Assembly: GCA_934271265.1 (NCBI GenBank) | Contig: CAKQRE010000028.1 | Coordinates: 1-15,920, forward strand | Direction: 5' to 3' | Source: an uncultured Clostridia bacterium | Lineage (GTDB): Bacteria; Bacillota; Clostridia; Christensenellales; Borkfalkiaceae | DNA length: 15,920 nt | Part shown: piece by piece, positions 1 through 7,010 of the stretch | Numbering within the stretch: the first letter of the stretch is position 1 | Layout of the letters: each line of letters opens with the position of its first letter | Notes under the pieces: generated by a model | The model's input: only the letters and a program-made list of their open reading frames with translations | Told to the model about the DNA's origin: nothing | Databases searched by the model: none | Position numbers and translations under genes: made by a program

Positions 1-54
1 GCTCTTGCTCGTTTCCTGCGGTTCGTTTGTGTGCTTTCTTTCGAGTGCTCGCAT

Positions 55-84
55 ATATTACCACTTTCTTCTCCCTTTTGTCAA
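55..84 (-). promoter_or_regulatory. Sigma-A-type promoter reading off the left edge
   Basis: On the minus strand, TTGACA (84-79) is followed 18 bases later by TAATAT (60-55). It points toward position 1, so it would serve a minus-strand gene outside the window. Nothing else in 1-160 looks coding; the 70-codon open frame there has no ribosome binding site and pyrimidine-rich composition. Confidence 0.5.
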
Positions 85-160
85 CTCTTTTTCGCCACTT
101 TTCGCAAATTATTTTTTCTTTTTTCGATTTTCCCCGATCTGACGTCTTTCTCGGCATAAA

Positions 161-201
161 AAAACCGGTTTTTGCCCATATAACAAGCAAAAACCGGTTT
201 T
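161..201 (-). terminator. Intrinsic terminator of the minus-strand operon
   Basis: A perfect 15-bp stem (161-175 with 187-201, core AAAACCGGTTTTTGC) encloses an 11-base loop. On the minus strand the stem runs straight into a U tract (positions 164-158). It lies 22 bases beyond the stop of the reductase-like gene at 224-445, so it closes the operon. The A/T symmetry would also let it work for plus-strand transcription. Confidence 0.85.
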
Positions 202-223
202 GTGCGCGCCGAGAAACGCAAAA

Positions 224-445
224 TTATTTCTCTTTGTAAAACAGACGACAATGGCAGAACCCTTCAAACTCCGGATCCGCGATCTGCGCGCGGAATTCTT
301 CGCACATACACTTGTTTTCCGGCAGTTTCCCTAAGCGACACGGACAATAACCGCCTTTAGCGATCAGTCCGGCGCGAACCTGTGCCACAACTTCTTTATC
401 TTCGTTCAGTCTTATTTGCATATTATATGTGTGAGCATTCGGCAA
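224..445 (-). CDS. Ferredoxin-thioredoxin reductase catalytic-chain-like Fe-S protein
   Basis: A 73-residue protein with six cysteines in three CxC pairs: CPC (34-36), CMC (46-48) and CHC (64-66). This is the pattern of the catalytic (beta) chain of ferredoxin-thioredoxin reductase, where four cysteines bind a 4Fe-4S cluster and two form the redox-active disulfide that reduces thioredoxin. Here the spacing is CPC-x9-CMC-x15-CHC, against about x16 and x8 in the plant and cyanobacterial enzyme; I recall the shorter first spacing from clostridial homologues. The chosen start is TTG at 445, nine bases after GGGAGG (460-455). The in-frame ATG at 421 has no ribosome binding site. It is the last gene of the operon, 49 bases after the spermidine-synthase-like gene. 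No partner variable chain or thioredoxin is in view, so its electron donor and target are unknown. Confidence 0.85.
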   Translation of the reverse strand: MPNAHTYNMQIRLNEDKEVVAQVRAGLIAKGGYCPCRLGKLPENKCMCEEFRAQIADPEFEGFCHCRLFYKEK

Positions 446-494
446 CTCTTTATTCCTCCCGCACGCCGGATAAAAACAAAATCGCGGCGCTATC

Positions 495-2093
495 TTACGT
501 CAGCGAATCCCAAAGCCCTTTGAATCCTTTTTCTTTATATATATTACGGTAGTAGGAAAGTTCGCTTTCGATCATATTGTCGATCAGGCGGATGCCGAGA
601 AGCTCGACGGGCGCTTTATCGTCCGTAAGAATCAGATTTCCGCCTTCATATTTTCCGTTTTCCTTAAACTTTTTCAAAGCCTCGTTCATACAGGAACGAA
701 GACGGGCGTCTTTTACGGAAGGAACGGAGTTCTCGAAAACGGACATCATATCCGGATTGTCCGATGCGAAAAGTTCGCGATTATCTTCGATCCTGGCATA
801 ACAGACGTTCGAAAAAACGCTCGCGGCGGTATCGGCAAGATAATTGTTGATCGATCCCTCGTCATCCGAATACATGTTCATATTGAGCACCATCACGCCG
901 TCCTCTTTCAGATGGCTTCGGACGAGAGAAAAAAATTCCGAAGTGGACATCTGAAAAGGTATGGTGATATCCTGATAGGCATCCACCATGATCACGTCGT
1001 ACTTTTTCTCCTTTCCCTTCCCCGAATACAGATAGGCTCTTCCGTCGTCCACCGTAACGTCGACAACGGAAGGGAGATCGAAATAGGTACGGGCGAGATC
1101 GGTGATTTTTTTATCGATCTCCACCCCTTCGATCGAAACGTTTCCGAAATATTCGAGACATTGCGAAGCATAAGTGCCCGTGGCGAGCCCGAGGATCAGT
1201 ATTTCGAAATCTTCCTTTTCCGTTACGCCTGCCATTAAGGGAGCGGCGAGCGCATAATCGTAATAACCGCCCGTAAGCCCGCCGTTCTTCATTTTCATCG
1301 ACTGAACGCCGAACAAAACGTTTGTGGAAAAATAGACGGCGGAATCGTCCTCGTATACTTTCAGATAGTTATAGATCGACTCCCCCTCGAAAGTCGTTTT
1401 CTCCCAGAAGGAAAAAGACGAGAAAAAGGAACCGACGCCGCACGCAACGAGCAAAATAACGGAAACGACCGTCTTTCTCCATTTTTTCCGAAAGCCGATC
1501 AGGTAAATACCGCCGAGAGCGATAAGCAGGGCTGCAAAAATAACGAAGGTGAGCATCGTGCCGACAGCGGGGATCGTTACGAAAGTGGGAAGAAAAGTTC
1601 CCAGAATGGAGCCGATCGTGTTGAGAGCGTTGAGCTCGCCGACCGTTCTGCCGTTTTCGTTCAGCGCGTTGACGGAAAATTTCACCAACGCGGGAGAAAC
1701 CGATCCGAGAAGCATAAGCGGAAAAACAAACAGCAACAGACAGGATAACAAAGACGCCCAGACGAGAAATCCCGATTTGACGAAAAGCGCGAGAAGAAGA
1801 GAAACGCCGGCGATCACGTACCGTCCGAGCAAAGGGATCAGCGCGATCCACACGCCGGCAAGCAGGATACGTCCGTAGAGAAAATCGGGGTTCGGATTTT
1901 TATCCGCCATTCTTCCGCCCCAGACGTTTCCGAGCGCCATTGCGATCATGATCGTTCCGATAATGATCGTCCAGATGATCTGCGACGACGAAAAATAGGG
2001 CGCCAGCAATCTGCTCGCCCCGAGTTCCACCGCCATGACGGACATACCGGACACAAATTCCGTCGCATAAAGAAACCATTTCTTTTTATTCAT
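495..2093 (-). CDS. Membrane-anchored spermidine synthase-like protein (fused MFS/SpeE family)
   Basis: A 532-residue protein of two parts. Residues 1-225 hold about seven hydrophobic helices (for example 38-58, 75-105, 110-132, 158-200 and 207-225), and residues 235-532 form a soluble Rossmann methyltransferase-like domain. In the latter I see the nucleotide-binding loop LGLATGT (301-307), the acidic strand end VEID (324-327), DDGR (349-352) and DAY (371-373), whose Asp sits where spermidine synthases place their catalytic Asp. Family knowledge: aminopropyltransferases move the aminopropyl group of decarboxylated S-adenosylmethionine to a polyamine. The membrane-fused homologues are mostly uncharacterised, so the substrate is not assigned. 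Start ATG 2093 follows a GGAGAG site at about seven bases. The 99-base gap from the HAD gene upstream shows no terminator, so co-transcription is likely. Neither speD nor speA is nearby. Confidence 0.85.
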   Translation of the reverse strand: MNKKKWFLYATEFVSGMSVMAVELGASRLLAPYFSSSQIIWTIIIGTIMIAMALGNVWGGRMADKNPNPDFLYGRILLAGVWIALIPLLGRYVIAGVSLLLALFVKSGFLVWASLLSCLLLFVFPLMLLGSVSPALVKFSVNALNENGRTVGELNALNTIGSILGTFLPTFVTIPAVGTMLTFVIFAALLIALGGIYLIGFRKKWRKTVVSVILLVACGVGSFFSSFSFWEKTTFEGESIYNYLKVYEDDSAVYFSTNVLFGVQSMKMKNGGLTGGYYDYALAAPLMAGVTEKEDFEILILGLATGTYASQCLEYFGNVSIEGVEIDKKITDLARTYFDLPSVVDVTVDDGRAYLYSGKGKEKKYDVIMVDAYQDITIPFQMSTSEFFSLVRSHLKEDGVMVLNMNMYSDDEGSINNYLADTAASVFSNVCYARIEDNRELFASDNPDMMSVFENSVPSVKDARLRSCMNEALKKFKENGKYEGGNLILTDDKAPVELLGIRLIDNMIESELSYYRNIYKEKGFKGLWDSLT

Positions 2094-2192
2094 ATTCTCT
2101 CCGTTTCCGATTTGCTTTCGCGCCGGAACCCGGACAACGCGTATAAGGCAAACAGGTTCGTACAGACGTTTTCCGTCCTTTTCTTCCCGACG

Positions 2193-2999
2193 TCAGTCGG
2201 ACAAAAATTTATCGATCACTTCTTTTACCGCATCGCCGTCGCTCGTAAGTTCCGTAACGTAGTCTGCGTATTCTTTCAGATTTTTGTTTCCGTTTTTCAT
2301 ACACACGCCGACGCCTGCCCCCTCGATCATGGAAAGATCGTTGAATTCGTCTCCCATACAGACGCACTCGTCCGGGGTAATTCCCCACATTTCGCAAAGG
2401 CGTTCCACGGCTTTTCCTTTATTCACGTTTTTGCGGGTGAAATCGAGCATAAAATCGCCGCAGCGGGCAATATCGTACCGATCGCCGAATTCAACCTCCG
2501 CCTTCGGCTGGATCTTATCGAGTTTATCTTTATAATCGAGAAACATCAGTTTCGGCGTTCCCATCTTCCATTCCGAAACGTAAACCGACACGGGGATCCC
2601 GAGCGCAGCCACGTCGTTTTTGCAGGCGCGGCAGTAAATGTCGGTAATCGGAAGGATCTCCGGCGTTACGACCCGGTCGCCCACGTAAATCTGGCAATTG
2701 ATCCCGTGAAATTCCGCAAAGCGGGCTATCTCCGCGGTCTCTTCATAAGAAAGGTGGTTACAATACAGCAATTCCTTGGTTTCGGAATTGATAATCTCCG
2801 CTCCGTTATATGTGGCTATAAGCGGTTTAACGGGGAATTTTGACAAAACACGCAAAGCGGAACAGGTCATTCTGCCCGTACATACGGCAAAGTGTTTTCC
2901 TCTTGCGAGAAGCTCCGCGATCGCCTTCGTGTTTTTTTCGGTTATCGTTTTGTCGGATTTGGCGAGAGTCCCGTCAAAGTCACAGATCAACGCTTTCAT
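2193..2999 (-). CDS. Cof-type HAD-superfamily phosphatase
   Basis: A 268-residue hydrolase with all four HAD motifs: DFDGT (7-11, nucleophile Asp7 and acid/base Asp9), CTGR (40-43, motif II Thr41), a motif III lysine near Lys195, and GDEFND (216-221, metal-binding acids). The large insert between motifs II and III (about 70-190) is the type IIB (Cof/YidA-like) cap. These enzymes dephosphorylate small phosphometabolites in the cytoplasm, commonly sugar phosphates, FMN or pyridoxal phosphate; the substrate cannot be read from the sequence. The ATG at 2999 overlaps the TGA of the upstream membrane-protein gene (ATGA), with CGGAG just before it, so translation is probably coupled. Confidence 0.92.
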   Translation of the reverse strand: MKALICDFDGTLAKSDKTITEKNTKAIAELLARGKHFAVCTGRMTCSALRVLSKFPVKPLIATYNGAEIINSETKELLYCNHLSYEETAEIARFAEFHGINCQIYVGDRVVTPEILPITDIYCRACKNDVAALGIPVSVYVSEWKMGTPKLMFLDYKDKLDKIQPKAEVEFGDRYDIARCGDFMLDFTRKNVNKGKAVERLCEMWGITPDECVCMGDEFNDLSMIEGAGVGVCMKNGNKNLKEYADYVTELTSDGDAVKEVIDKFLSD

Positions 3000-4339
3000 T
3001 CTTTACTCCGAAGTCTCGCCGTGACAAATAAGATAAGGCAGAACACGGCAGAAGACAGGAAGACCGACGAGAGAAGAATTTCCCCTTCCGTGCCGATGAA
3101 CAACATAAGAGAGTGTGCGGTAAAAAAGAGAGACGACGCTCCCCGCACCCGCTTTTTCCCGTACAGACGGACGATAACGGCAATGCACGAAAGCACCGAC
3201 ATAATCGCCGAGATCCAGACGCAAGCCGTACAGAAGATCAATCCCGAGTGATCCGAATTCGCGGCAGAAAGCGCGCTTTCCCTCATCAGAAGAAGAAATT
3301 CCGCAAACAGCAACCCGTACGCAAGAGCGGAAACACACACGACCGCCTCGTTATCGCAAGGCGAATAACGTTTTCGCGAAGCAAAACGCGATAGGGTAAA
3401 CGCGAGACCGACCGCCGCCGCCCCGAGAGGAACGATCGCGAGGATCGGCAAACGAAACGTAACGAATGCAAGAACGGCGCCGCCGATCCCTGCGGGAAAG
3501 ACAACAGCGGCAAGATGATCGGCATAACACCCGCGTTTTGCGGAATACAAACAGGAAAACAACCCTGCGGCAAACACCGCGACGAATATCAGAGAAAAGA
3601 CGGCAAATCGTTTTCCGAAAAGACCGACCGGAAAAACATACCCCAAAACGAAAGACATCGCGACAAACAGTGCCGCGGTGACAAGGGCAAGGAAAAAGTT
3701 CTGTTTTTGCGCAAATATTTCTTCCGCGTAATAATACTTTTCGCCGTGGCGACTTTTTTCCAGCTTTTTTCTGAAATCGTCCGTCTCGGCGCGCCGCACG
3801 CCGGGCAATCCCTTTTTCGTATAGTCGTAAACTTCGATCTCGGGAAAAGAGAGATATTTTCCCGCGTCCGTCACGACCCCCGCTTTTACCATGCGGGAAA
3901 TTCTGAGACGATTTTTCTTCGAGGTCGTGGTGACGGCGGAAACGATTTTGCATTTCCCGAAGATCCCGCCGGCTTCCGCATAAGAAACGAGACGGGCTTT
4001 TCCGCCGAACGTCTCGCTCATCAGCGATTCGATTTTTTCTCTTTCTTCTTCCTTTTCCGTCGCCGCATAACAAAGAGAGAGAAGATCTGCGATCTCCCCT
4101 TTCGTTTTTTTGATTTCCTCTTTGCACTCTTCGACGGATTTCCCGAGCGCGTCGATTTTTTTATTGATCTGGTAAATCAGAATATCGACTTCCGCTTTGA
4201 CGGCACGTCCGTTCTTCTTTCTGAGCGAGGCGATTTCTCCCTGAAGGGAAGAGATCTCCTCGTTACGATCTCCGATCATCGATTCGAGGAAAAGAATTCT
4301 CTTTCGTTTTTCTTTTGCCTGACCGAATTGCTCTTCCAT
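2996..4339 (-). CDS. Coiled-coil plus polytopic membrane protein, function unknown
   Basis: I do not recognise this 447-residue protein. Residues 1-110 are highly charged with heptad-like spacing of Leu/Ile and Glu/Lys, a predicted coiled coil (best at 20-45 and 50-110). Residues 113-205 form a soluble segment rich in charged and beta-prone residues. From about 213 to the end there are roughly eight hydrophobic helices (213-235, 244-264, 272-295, 297-317, 330-352, 366-390, 402-418 and 421-441), with short basic loops. There is no N-terminal signal peptide, so the coiled coil is probably cytoplasmic. The ATG at 4339 follows GGGAGAAG at a short distance. It lies 33 bases after the cytidylate kinase-like gene and overlaps the HAD gene by four bases, so it belongs to the operon. 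A scaffold or transporter role is speculation. Confidence 0.8.
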   Translation of the reverse strand: MEEQFGQAKEKRKRILFLESMIGDRNEEISSLQGEIASLRKKNGRAVKAEVDILIYQINKKIDALGKSVEECKEEIKKTKGEIADLLSLCYAATEKEEEREKIESLMSETFGGKARLVSYAEAGGIFGKCKIVSAVTTTSKKNRLRISRMVKAGVVTDAGKYLSFPEIEVYDYTKKGLPGVRRAETDDFRKKLEKSRHGEKYYYAEEIFAQKQNFFLALVTAALFVAMSFVLGYVFPVGLFGKRFAVFSLIFVAVFAAGLFSCLYSAKRGCYADHLAAVVFPAGIGGAVLAFVTFRLPILAIVPLGAAAVGLAFTLSRFASRKRYSPCDNEAVVCVSALAYGLLFAEFLLLMRESALSAANSDHSGLIFCTACVWISAIMSVLSCIAVIVRLYGKKRVRGASSLFFTAHSLMLFIGTEGEILLSSVFLSSAVFCLILFVTARLRSKE

Positions 4340-4372
4340 ATCTTCTCCCGGATATTGAAATTATTTCCCGTT

Positions 4373-4969
4373 TCAGCGGATCAGCTCGTTTACGTAATCG
4401 TAAATCATGTCGGCGGCTTTCGTCGTACCGATCTTCGTATTGACGCAAAGATCGTAATTATCTATCTTGCCCCAGTCGGTATCGGCGTATTTTTTATAAT
4501 AAGCCGCCCTCGCCTTGTCGTTCTTGCGGATCATTTTTTCCGCTTCGGCGGGGGTGATGTTATACAATTTCGCAATTCTTGCCTTTCTCTGTTCGAGCGG
4601 GGCGCAGATAAACACGCGGATCACGTTTTCGTGATCGCTTAAAACCTGTGCGGCGCAACGCCCGACAAACACGCAAGAACCCTTTTTCGCGAGATTCTTG
4701 ATCACCTGCGTCTGTCCGATATAAACTCTGTCGTACAGGGGAAGCATTTCACCGCCCAGGAATCCGGAATACCAGAACGCATTGGACGTTTTGTCTTCCG
4801 AAGAATGAACGACGTCTTTATCGAACCCGGTCACGACAGCCGTCATTTCGGCGATCGATTTATCGTAACAGTTCACGCCGAGTTTCGCCGCAAGCTTGGA
4901 AGCCGTTTCCGCCCCGCCCGAACCGAATTGTCTGCTGACGGTAACGTAAAATGTCTTTTTTTCTTCCAT
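4373..4969 (-). CDS. Cytidylate kinase-like family protein
   Basis: A 198-residue P-loop-type protein of the cytidylate kinase-like (Cmk2) family. The N-terminal strand ends in SRQFGSGG (12-19), the glycine-rich loop typical of this family, which lacks the classical Walker GK[ST]. VGRCA (102-106), the strand VIRVFICAP (116-124) and the lid-like RKARI stretch (128-132) followed by Lys/Arg-rich helices also fit. CMP kinases phosphorylate CMP/dCMP with ATP. Members of this subfamily are widespread in Clostridia as second paralogues and their substrate is often unproven. It is the first gene of the operon. The ATG at 4969 follows GGGAG at about seven bases, and the promoter is at 5049-5021. I infer nucleotide kinase activity from the fold alone. 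Confidence 0.85.
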   Translation of the reverse strand: MEEKKTFYVTVSRQFGSGGAETASKLAAKLGVNCYDKSIAEMTAVVTGFDKDVVHSSEDKTSNAFWYSGFLGGEMLPLYDRVYIGQTQVIKNLAKKGSCVFVGRCAAQVLSDHENVIRVFICAPLEQRKARIAKLYNITPAEAEKMIRKNDKARAAYYKKYADTDWGKIDNYDLCVNTKIGTTKAADMIYDYVNELIR

Positions 4970-5020
4970 ATTTTTCTCCCCGGGACGAACGATCCGCCCC
5001 TTCCGATTCTTTCTGTTAAT

Positions 5021-5049
5021 ATTGTAACCCGAAAAACGTTTTTTGTCAA
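5021..5049 (-). promoter_or_regulatory. Promoter of the five-gene minus-strand operon
   Basis: On the minus strand, TTGACA (5049-5044) is followed by a 17-base spacer and TACAAT (5026-5021), a near-consensus sigma-A promoter. Predicted transcription starts near 5014, giving a leader of about 45 bases before ATG 4969. The spacer contains the palindrome AAAAACGTTTTT (5032-5043), which could be a weak operator or chance in an A/T-rich spacer. Confidence 0.8.
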
Positions 5050-5150
5050 TAGAAACGCGGGATTTTTAACCAAACATTCTTATTTCGAAGGAAATCGCGC
5101 GGTTTTTATCGTTCTTTTCGCCGAAAATCGCCGAATCGGGAAAAAAGGTC

Positions 5151-5168
5151 GAAAACGCTTGCGTTTTC
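5151..5168. promoter_or_regulatory. 18-bp perfect palindrome at the ttcA-like promoter
   Basis: GAAAACGCTTGCGTTTTC is a perfect inverted repeat (8-bp arms, TT centre). It overlaps the proposed -35 hexamer of the plus-strand gene and lies about 100 bases upstream of the divergent operon promoter. There is no U tract, so it resembles an operator more than a terminator. No known box was recognised. Confidence 0.4.
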
Positions 5169-5187
5169 CGGAAAAATGCGGTACGCT
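5159..5187 (+). promoter_or_regulatory. Possible promoter of the TtcA-like gene
   Basis: TTGCGT (5159-5164), a 17-base spacer, then TACGCT (5182-5187) keep the key T/A and final T positions of the -10 box. Predicted transcription would begin near 5194, leaving a very short leader that starts about at the ribosome binding site TGAGGT (5193-5198). The match is moderate. Confidence 0.4.
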
Positions 5188-5206
5188 ATCCGTGAGGTCA
5201 CGAATT

Positions 5207-5935
5207 ATGGATTTACAGAAACTGCTTTCCAAAACCCGCCGCGCATGCGACGAATACGGCATGATAAAAAGCGGAGACAAGATCGCGGTCGGTCTGTCCG
5301 GCGGAAAAGACAGTACGACCCTGCTTTCTCTTCTTGCGGCGATGCGCCGTTTTTATCCCGAAAAATACGAGCTTTGCGCGATCACCGTGGATATGGGGCT
5401 CGGACTCGACGAAAAGGAAACGGACGAAATGAAACGTTTCTGCGAAAAACTTTCCGTTCCGTACACGATCGAAGAAACGCAGATCGGAGAATTGATCTTC
5501 CACGTCCGCAAGGAGAAAAACCCGTGCAGTCTGTGCGCGAACATGCGCCGCGGCGCGCTGAACAACGCGGCGGCGAAACTCGGCTGCAACAAGGTAGCCC
5601 TGGGGCACCATGCGGACGATCTTGCCGAAACCATGTTTCTTTCCCTTTTTTACGAGGGAAGATTTTCCGTTTTCTCTCCCGTTACGAAACTTGAAAAAAC
5701 GGGACTGACGATCATCCGTCCGATGATCCTGCTACGGGAAAAGGAGATCGCCGGATATGCGAAAAACAACCCCGTGATCCGAAATCCCTGCCCCGCGGAC
5801 AAGCACACCCGCCGGCAGTATATCAAAGATCTTCTGCGGACGATCGGAAAAGACGTACCCGGGGCAAAGGAAAACGTGATCAACGCGATCCTGCACCCGG
5901 AAAGAAACAACCTTTTCGACGACGCGGGAAAATGA
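5207..5935 (+). CDS. TtcA-family tRNA 2-thiocytidine biosynthesis protein
   Basis: A 242-residue adenine-nucleotide alpha-hydrolase. The PP-loop SGGKDS (31-36) binds ATP. Cysteines C107 and C110 (CSLC) together with C195 (in NPCP) match the three cysteines that hold the 4Fe-4S cluster in TtcA, and GHHADD (133-138) is the family's conserved second motif. TtcA activates C32 of certain tRNAs by adenylation and replaces its O2 with sulfur. Close paralogues (TtuA-like) thiolate U54, and I cannot fully separate them, but CSLC and the short length favour TtcA. I chose ATG 5207 because TGAGGT lies eight bases upstream and homology begins there; the frame stays open to 4805 without support. It is a single-gene unit ending at the bidirectional terminator 5989-6023. 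Confidence 0.88.
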   Translation: MDLQKLLSKTRRACDEYGMIKSGDKIAVGLSGGKDSTTLLSLLAAMRRFYPEKYELCAITVDMGLGLDEKETDEMKRFCEKLSVPYTIEETQIGELIFHVRKEKNPCSLCANMRRGALNNAAAKLGCNKVALGHHADDLAETMFLSLFYEGRFSVFSPVTKLEKTGLTIIRPMILLREKEIAGYAKNNPVIRNPCPADKHTRRQYIKDLLRTIGKDVPGAKENVINAILHPERNNLFDDAGK

Positions 5936-5988
5936 GGGGGATCGGATCGTTTTTCGCCGCACCAGGACACAACCTGCAAAACAGTATA

Positions 5989-6023
5989 AAAAAGTGCCGA
6001 TAATCGACTTATCGGCACTTTTT
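5989..6023. terminator. Bidirectional terminator between convergent genes
   Basis: A perfect 15-bp stem (AAAAAGTGCCGATAA at 5989-6003 with 6009-6023) has a 5-base loop. It starts with an A tract and ends with a T tract, so it can terminate both the ttcA-like gene (ends 5935) and the minus-strand gene ending at 6027. Confidence 0.9.
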
Positions 6024-6026
6024 ATT

Positions 6027-6584
6027 TTATCCGACTCTCTCTTCCGTCACAGGTTGTGTTTGCGGTCGGCAGAACGACGTGTTCATAAGAACGAAATTGT
6101 GAGACCTTCTGCATTTCAGAAGAAGCCCGTTTCTCTCGATAAAAAACTGATCGACGGCTTCCCATATGAACACCCAGGCAAAAATATCGATACATTCCGC
6201 CCAGATACTTTTCAGCCCCGCGTTGCTCAGAACGATCATGGCGGCAAGCGAAACAATGCCGATCAGCGTGAACCGGAGCGATACCATCGCTTTCCGCGCG
6301 ACGTCCCGCAGAATTTCCGTTTCTTTCAGCATATAATAATTCCGGATGGCGGTTTTATACACTTTCTCTTCCGATTCGTCGATACAATCGCCCGTGATCG
6401 TCAGTTTCAGTTTCTGATTCGGGTGATAAGCCTTCACCGCGTTTTCGAGATATTCCGCTACCTCGGACGAGATGACCGGTTCTCCCGGCGGACAATAAGG
6501 AGATAAAAAGTTACTGTCGTCCGTGACGGCAAGCATGATCTCCGCCTCCTGCGCCCAAAGTTCTTTTTTCTTTTTACGGTTCAT
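6027..6584 (-). CDS. Two-helix membrane protein, function unknown
   Basis: A 185-residue protein I do not assign to a family. Residues 1-100 are soluble and charged, with a Lys-rich start and a mixed helix/strand region. Two hydrophobic helices follow at about 102-121 and 127-148, then a basic segment (RNGLLLKCRR, 151-160) and a short polar tail. The hairpin of helices followed by positive charge suggests both termini face the cytoplasm. The ATG at 6584 is preceded by AAAAGGAG with a six-base gap, a strong ribosome binding site. The upstream region contains the palindromic repeat at 6619-6898. The last codons lie only a few bases from the shared terminator at 5989-6023. It appears to be monocistronic. 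Confidence 0.75.
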   Translation of the reverse strand: MNRKKKKELWAQEAEIMLAVTDDSNFLSPYCPPGEPVISSEVAEYLENAVKAYHPNQKLKLTITGDCIDESEEKVYKTAIRNYYMLKETEILRDVARKAMVSLRFTLIGIVSLAAMIVLSNAGLKSIWAECIDIFAWVFIWEAVDQFFIERNGLLLKCRRSHNFVLMNTSFCRPQTQPVTEERVG

Positions 6585-6618
6585 AAAATACTCCTTTTAT
6601 ATTTATAAACGTCGGCGG

Positions 6619-6898
6619 ATAGCCATTAGAGATTCAAACCAACCGAGTTTTAACGGCGCAAAATTTGTAAAATCGGCGTTAAACTCTCTTGTAATACGCC
6701 AAGTATAACTTCGTTCGTTTGCCTTGATTTTTCTAAATTTATCGCCGTTAAAATGCGAAGCACCTTAAAGCCGTATTTTTTAGCAGATTGTTGTAAAGGC
6801 GAGCGATGTTGTACTTGCCGTACTACAAGCGAGAATTTACAAAAATATGCAAAAAAGACGGCTTTAAGGCTTGTTTGGTTCGGATCTCTAATGGCTAT
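6619..6898. repeat. 280-bp palindromic repeat element (MITE/REPIN-like)
   Basis: The ends are 24-bp inverted repeats (6619-6642 and 6875-6898, 22/24 matching, both opening ATAGCCATTAGAGAT). Similarity continues inward: 6619-6717 and the reverse complement of 6800-6898 align without gaps at about 68 of 99 positions by hand count. Two nested hairpins lie inside. The first pairs TTTTAACGGCG (6648-6658) with CGCCGTTAAAA (6743-6753); the second pairs CCTTAAAGCCGT (6763-6774) with ACGGCTTTAAGG (6859-6870). Because of the symmetry both strands translate to similar peptides (IAIRD-NQ near each end), so short open frames here are artefacts. No transposase is present and no clear target duplication is visible. 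It fills most of the 426-base gap 6585-7010; I see nothing further in 6899-7010. Confidence 0.75.
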
Positions 6899-7010
6899 GC
6901 ACATTCGCACACATGTACGCGCGACCGGATCATAAATTTTTCCGCCACACCGTTTCCGAGACCAAAACCCCTCTCTCACGCGAAAAATTCCTGCGGGAAA
7001 ACCTTCCCCG

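Noticed and set aside
35..55. GAGCACTC near the left-edge promoter, resembling half of a CIRCE (HrcA) element
   Set aside because: The second half GAGTGCTAA is absent at the required nine-base spacing.
27..239. 70-codon plus-strand frame at the left edge
   Set aside because: It crosses the terminator and lacks a start signal; the region instead shows a minus-strand promoter.
2112..2843. 243-codon plus-strand open frame
   Set aside because: It is the reverse shadow of the HAD phosphatase gene, rich in Phe, His and Arg, with no family signature.
4805..5206. Open upstream extension of the TtcA-like protein
   Set aside because: It overlaps the cytidylate kinase-like gene and its promoter on the other strand; TtcA homology and a proper ribosome binding site begin at 5207.
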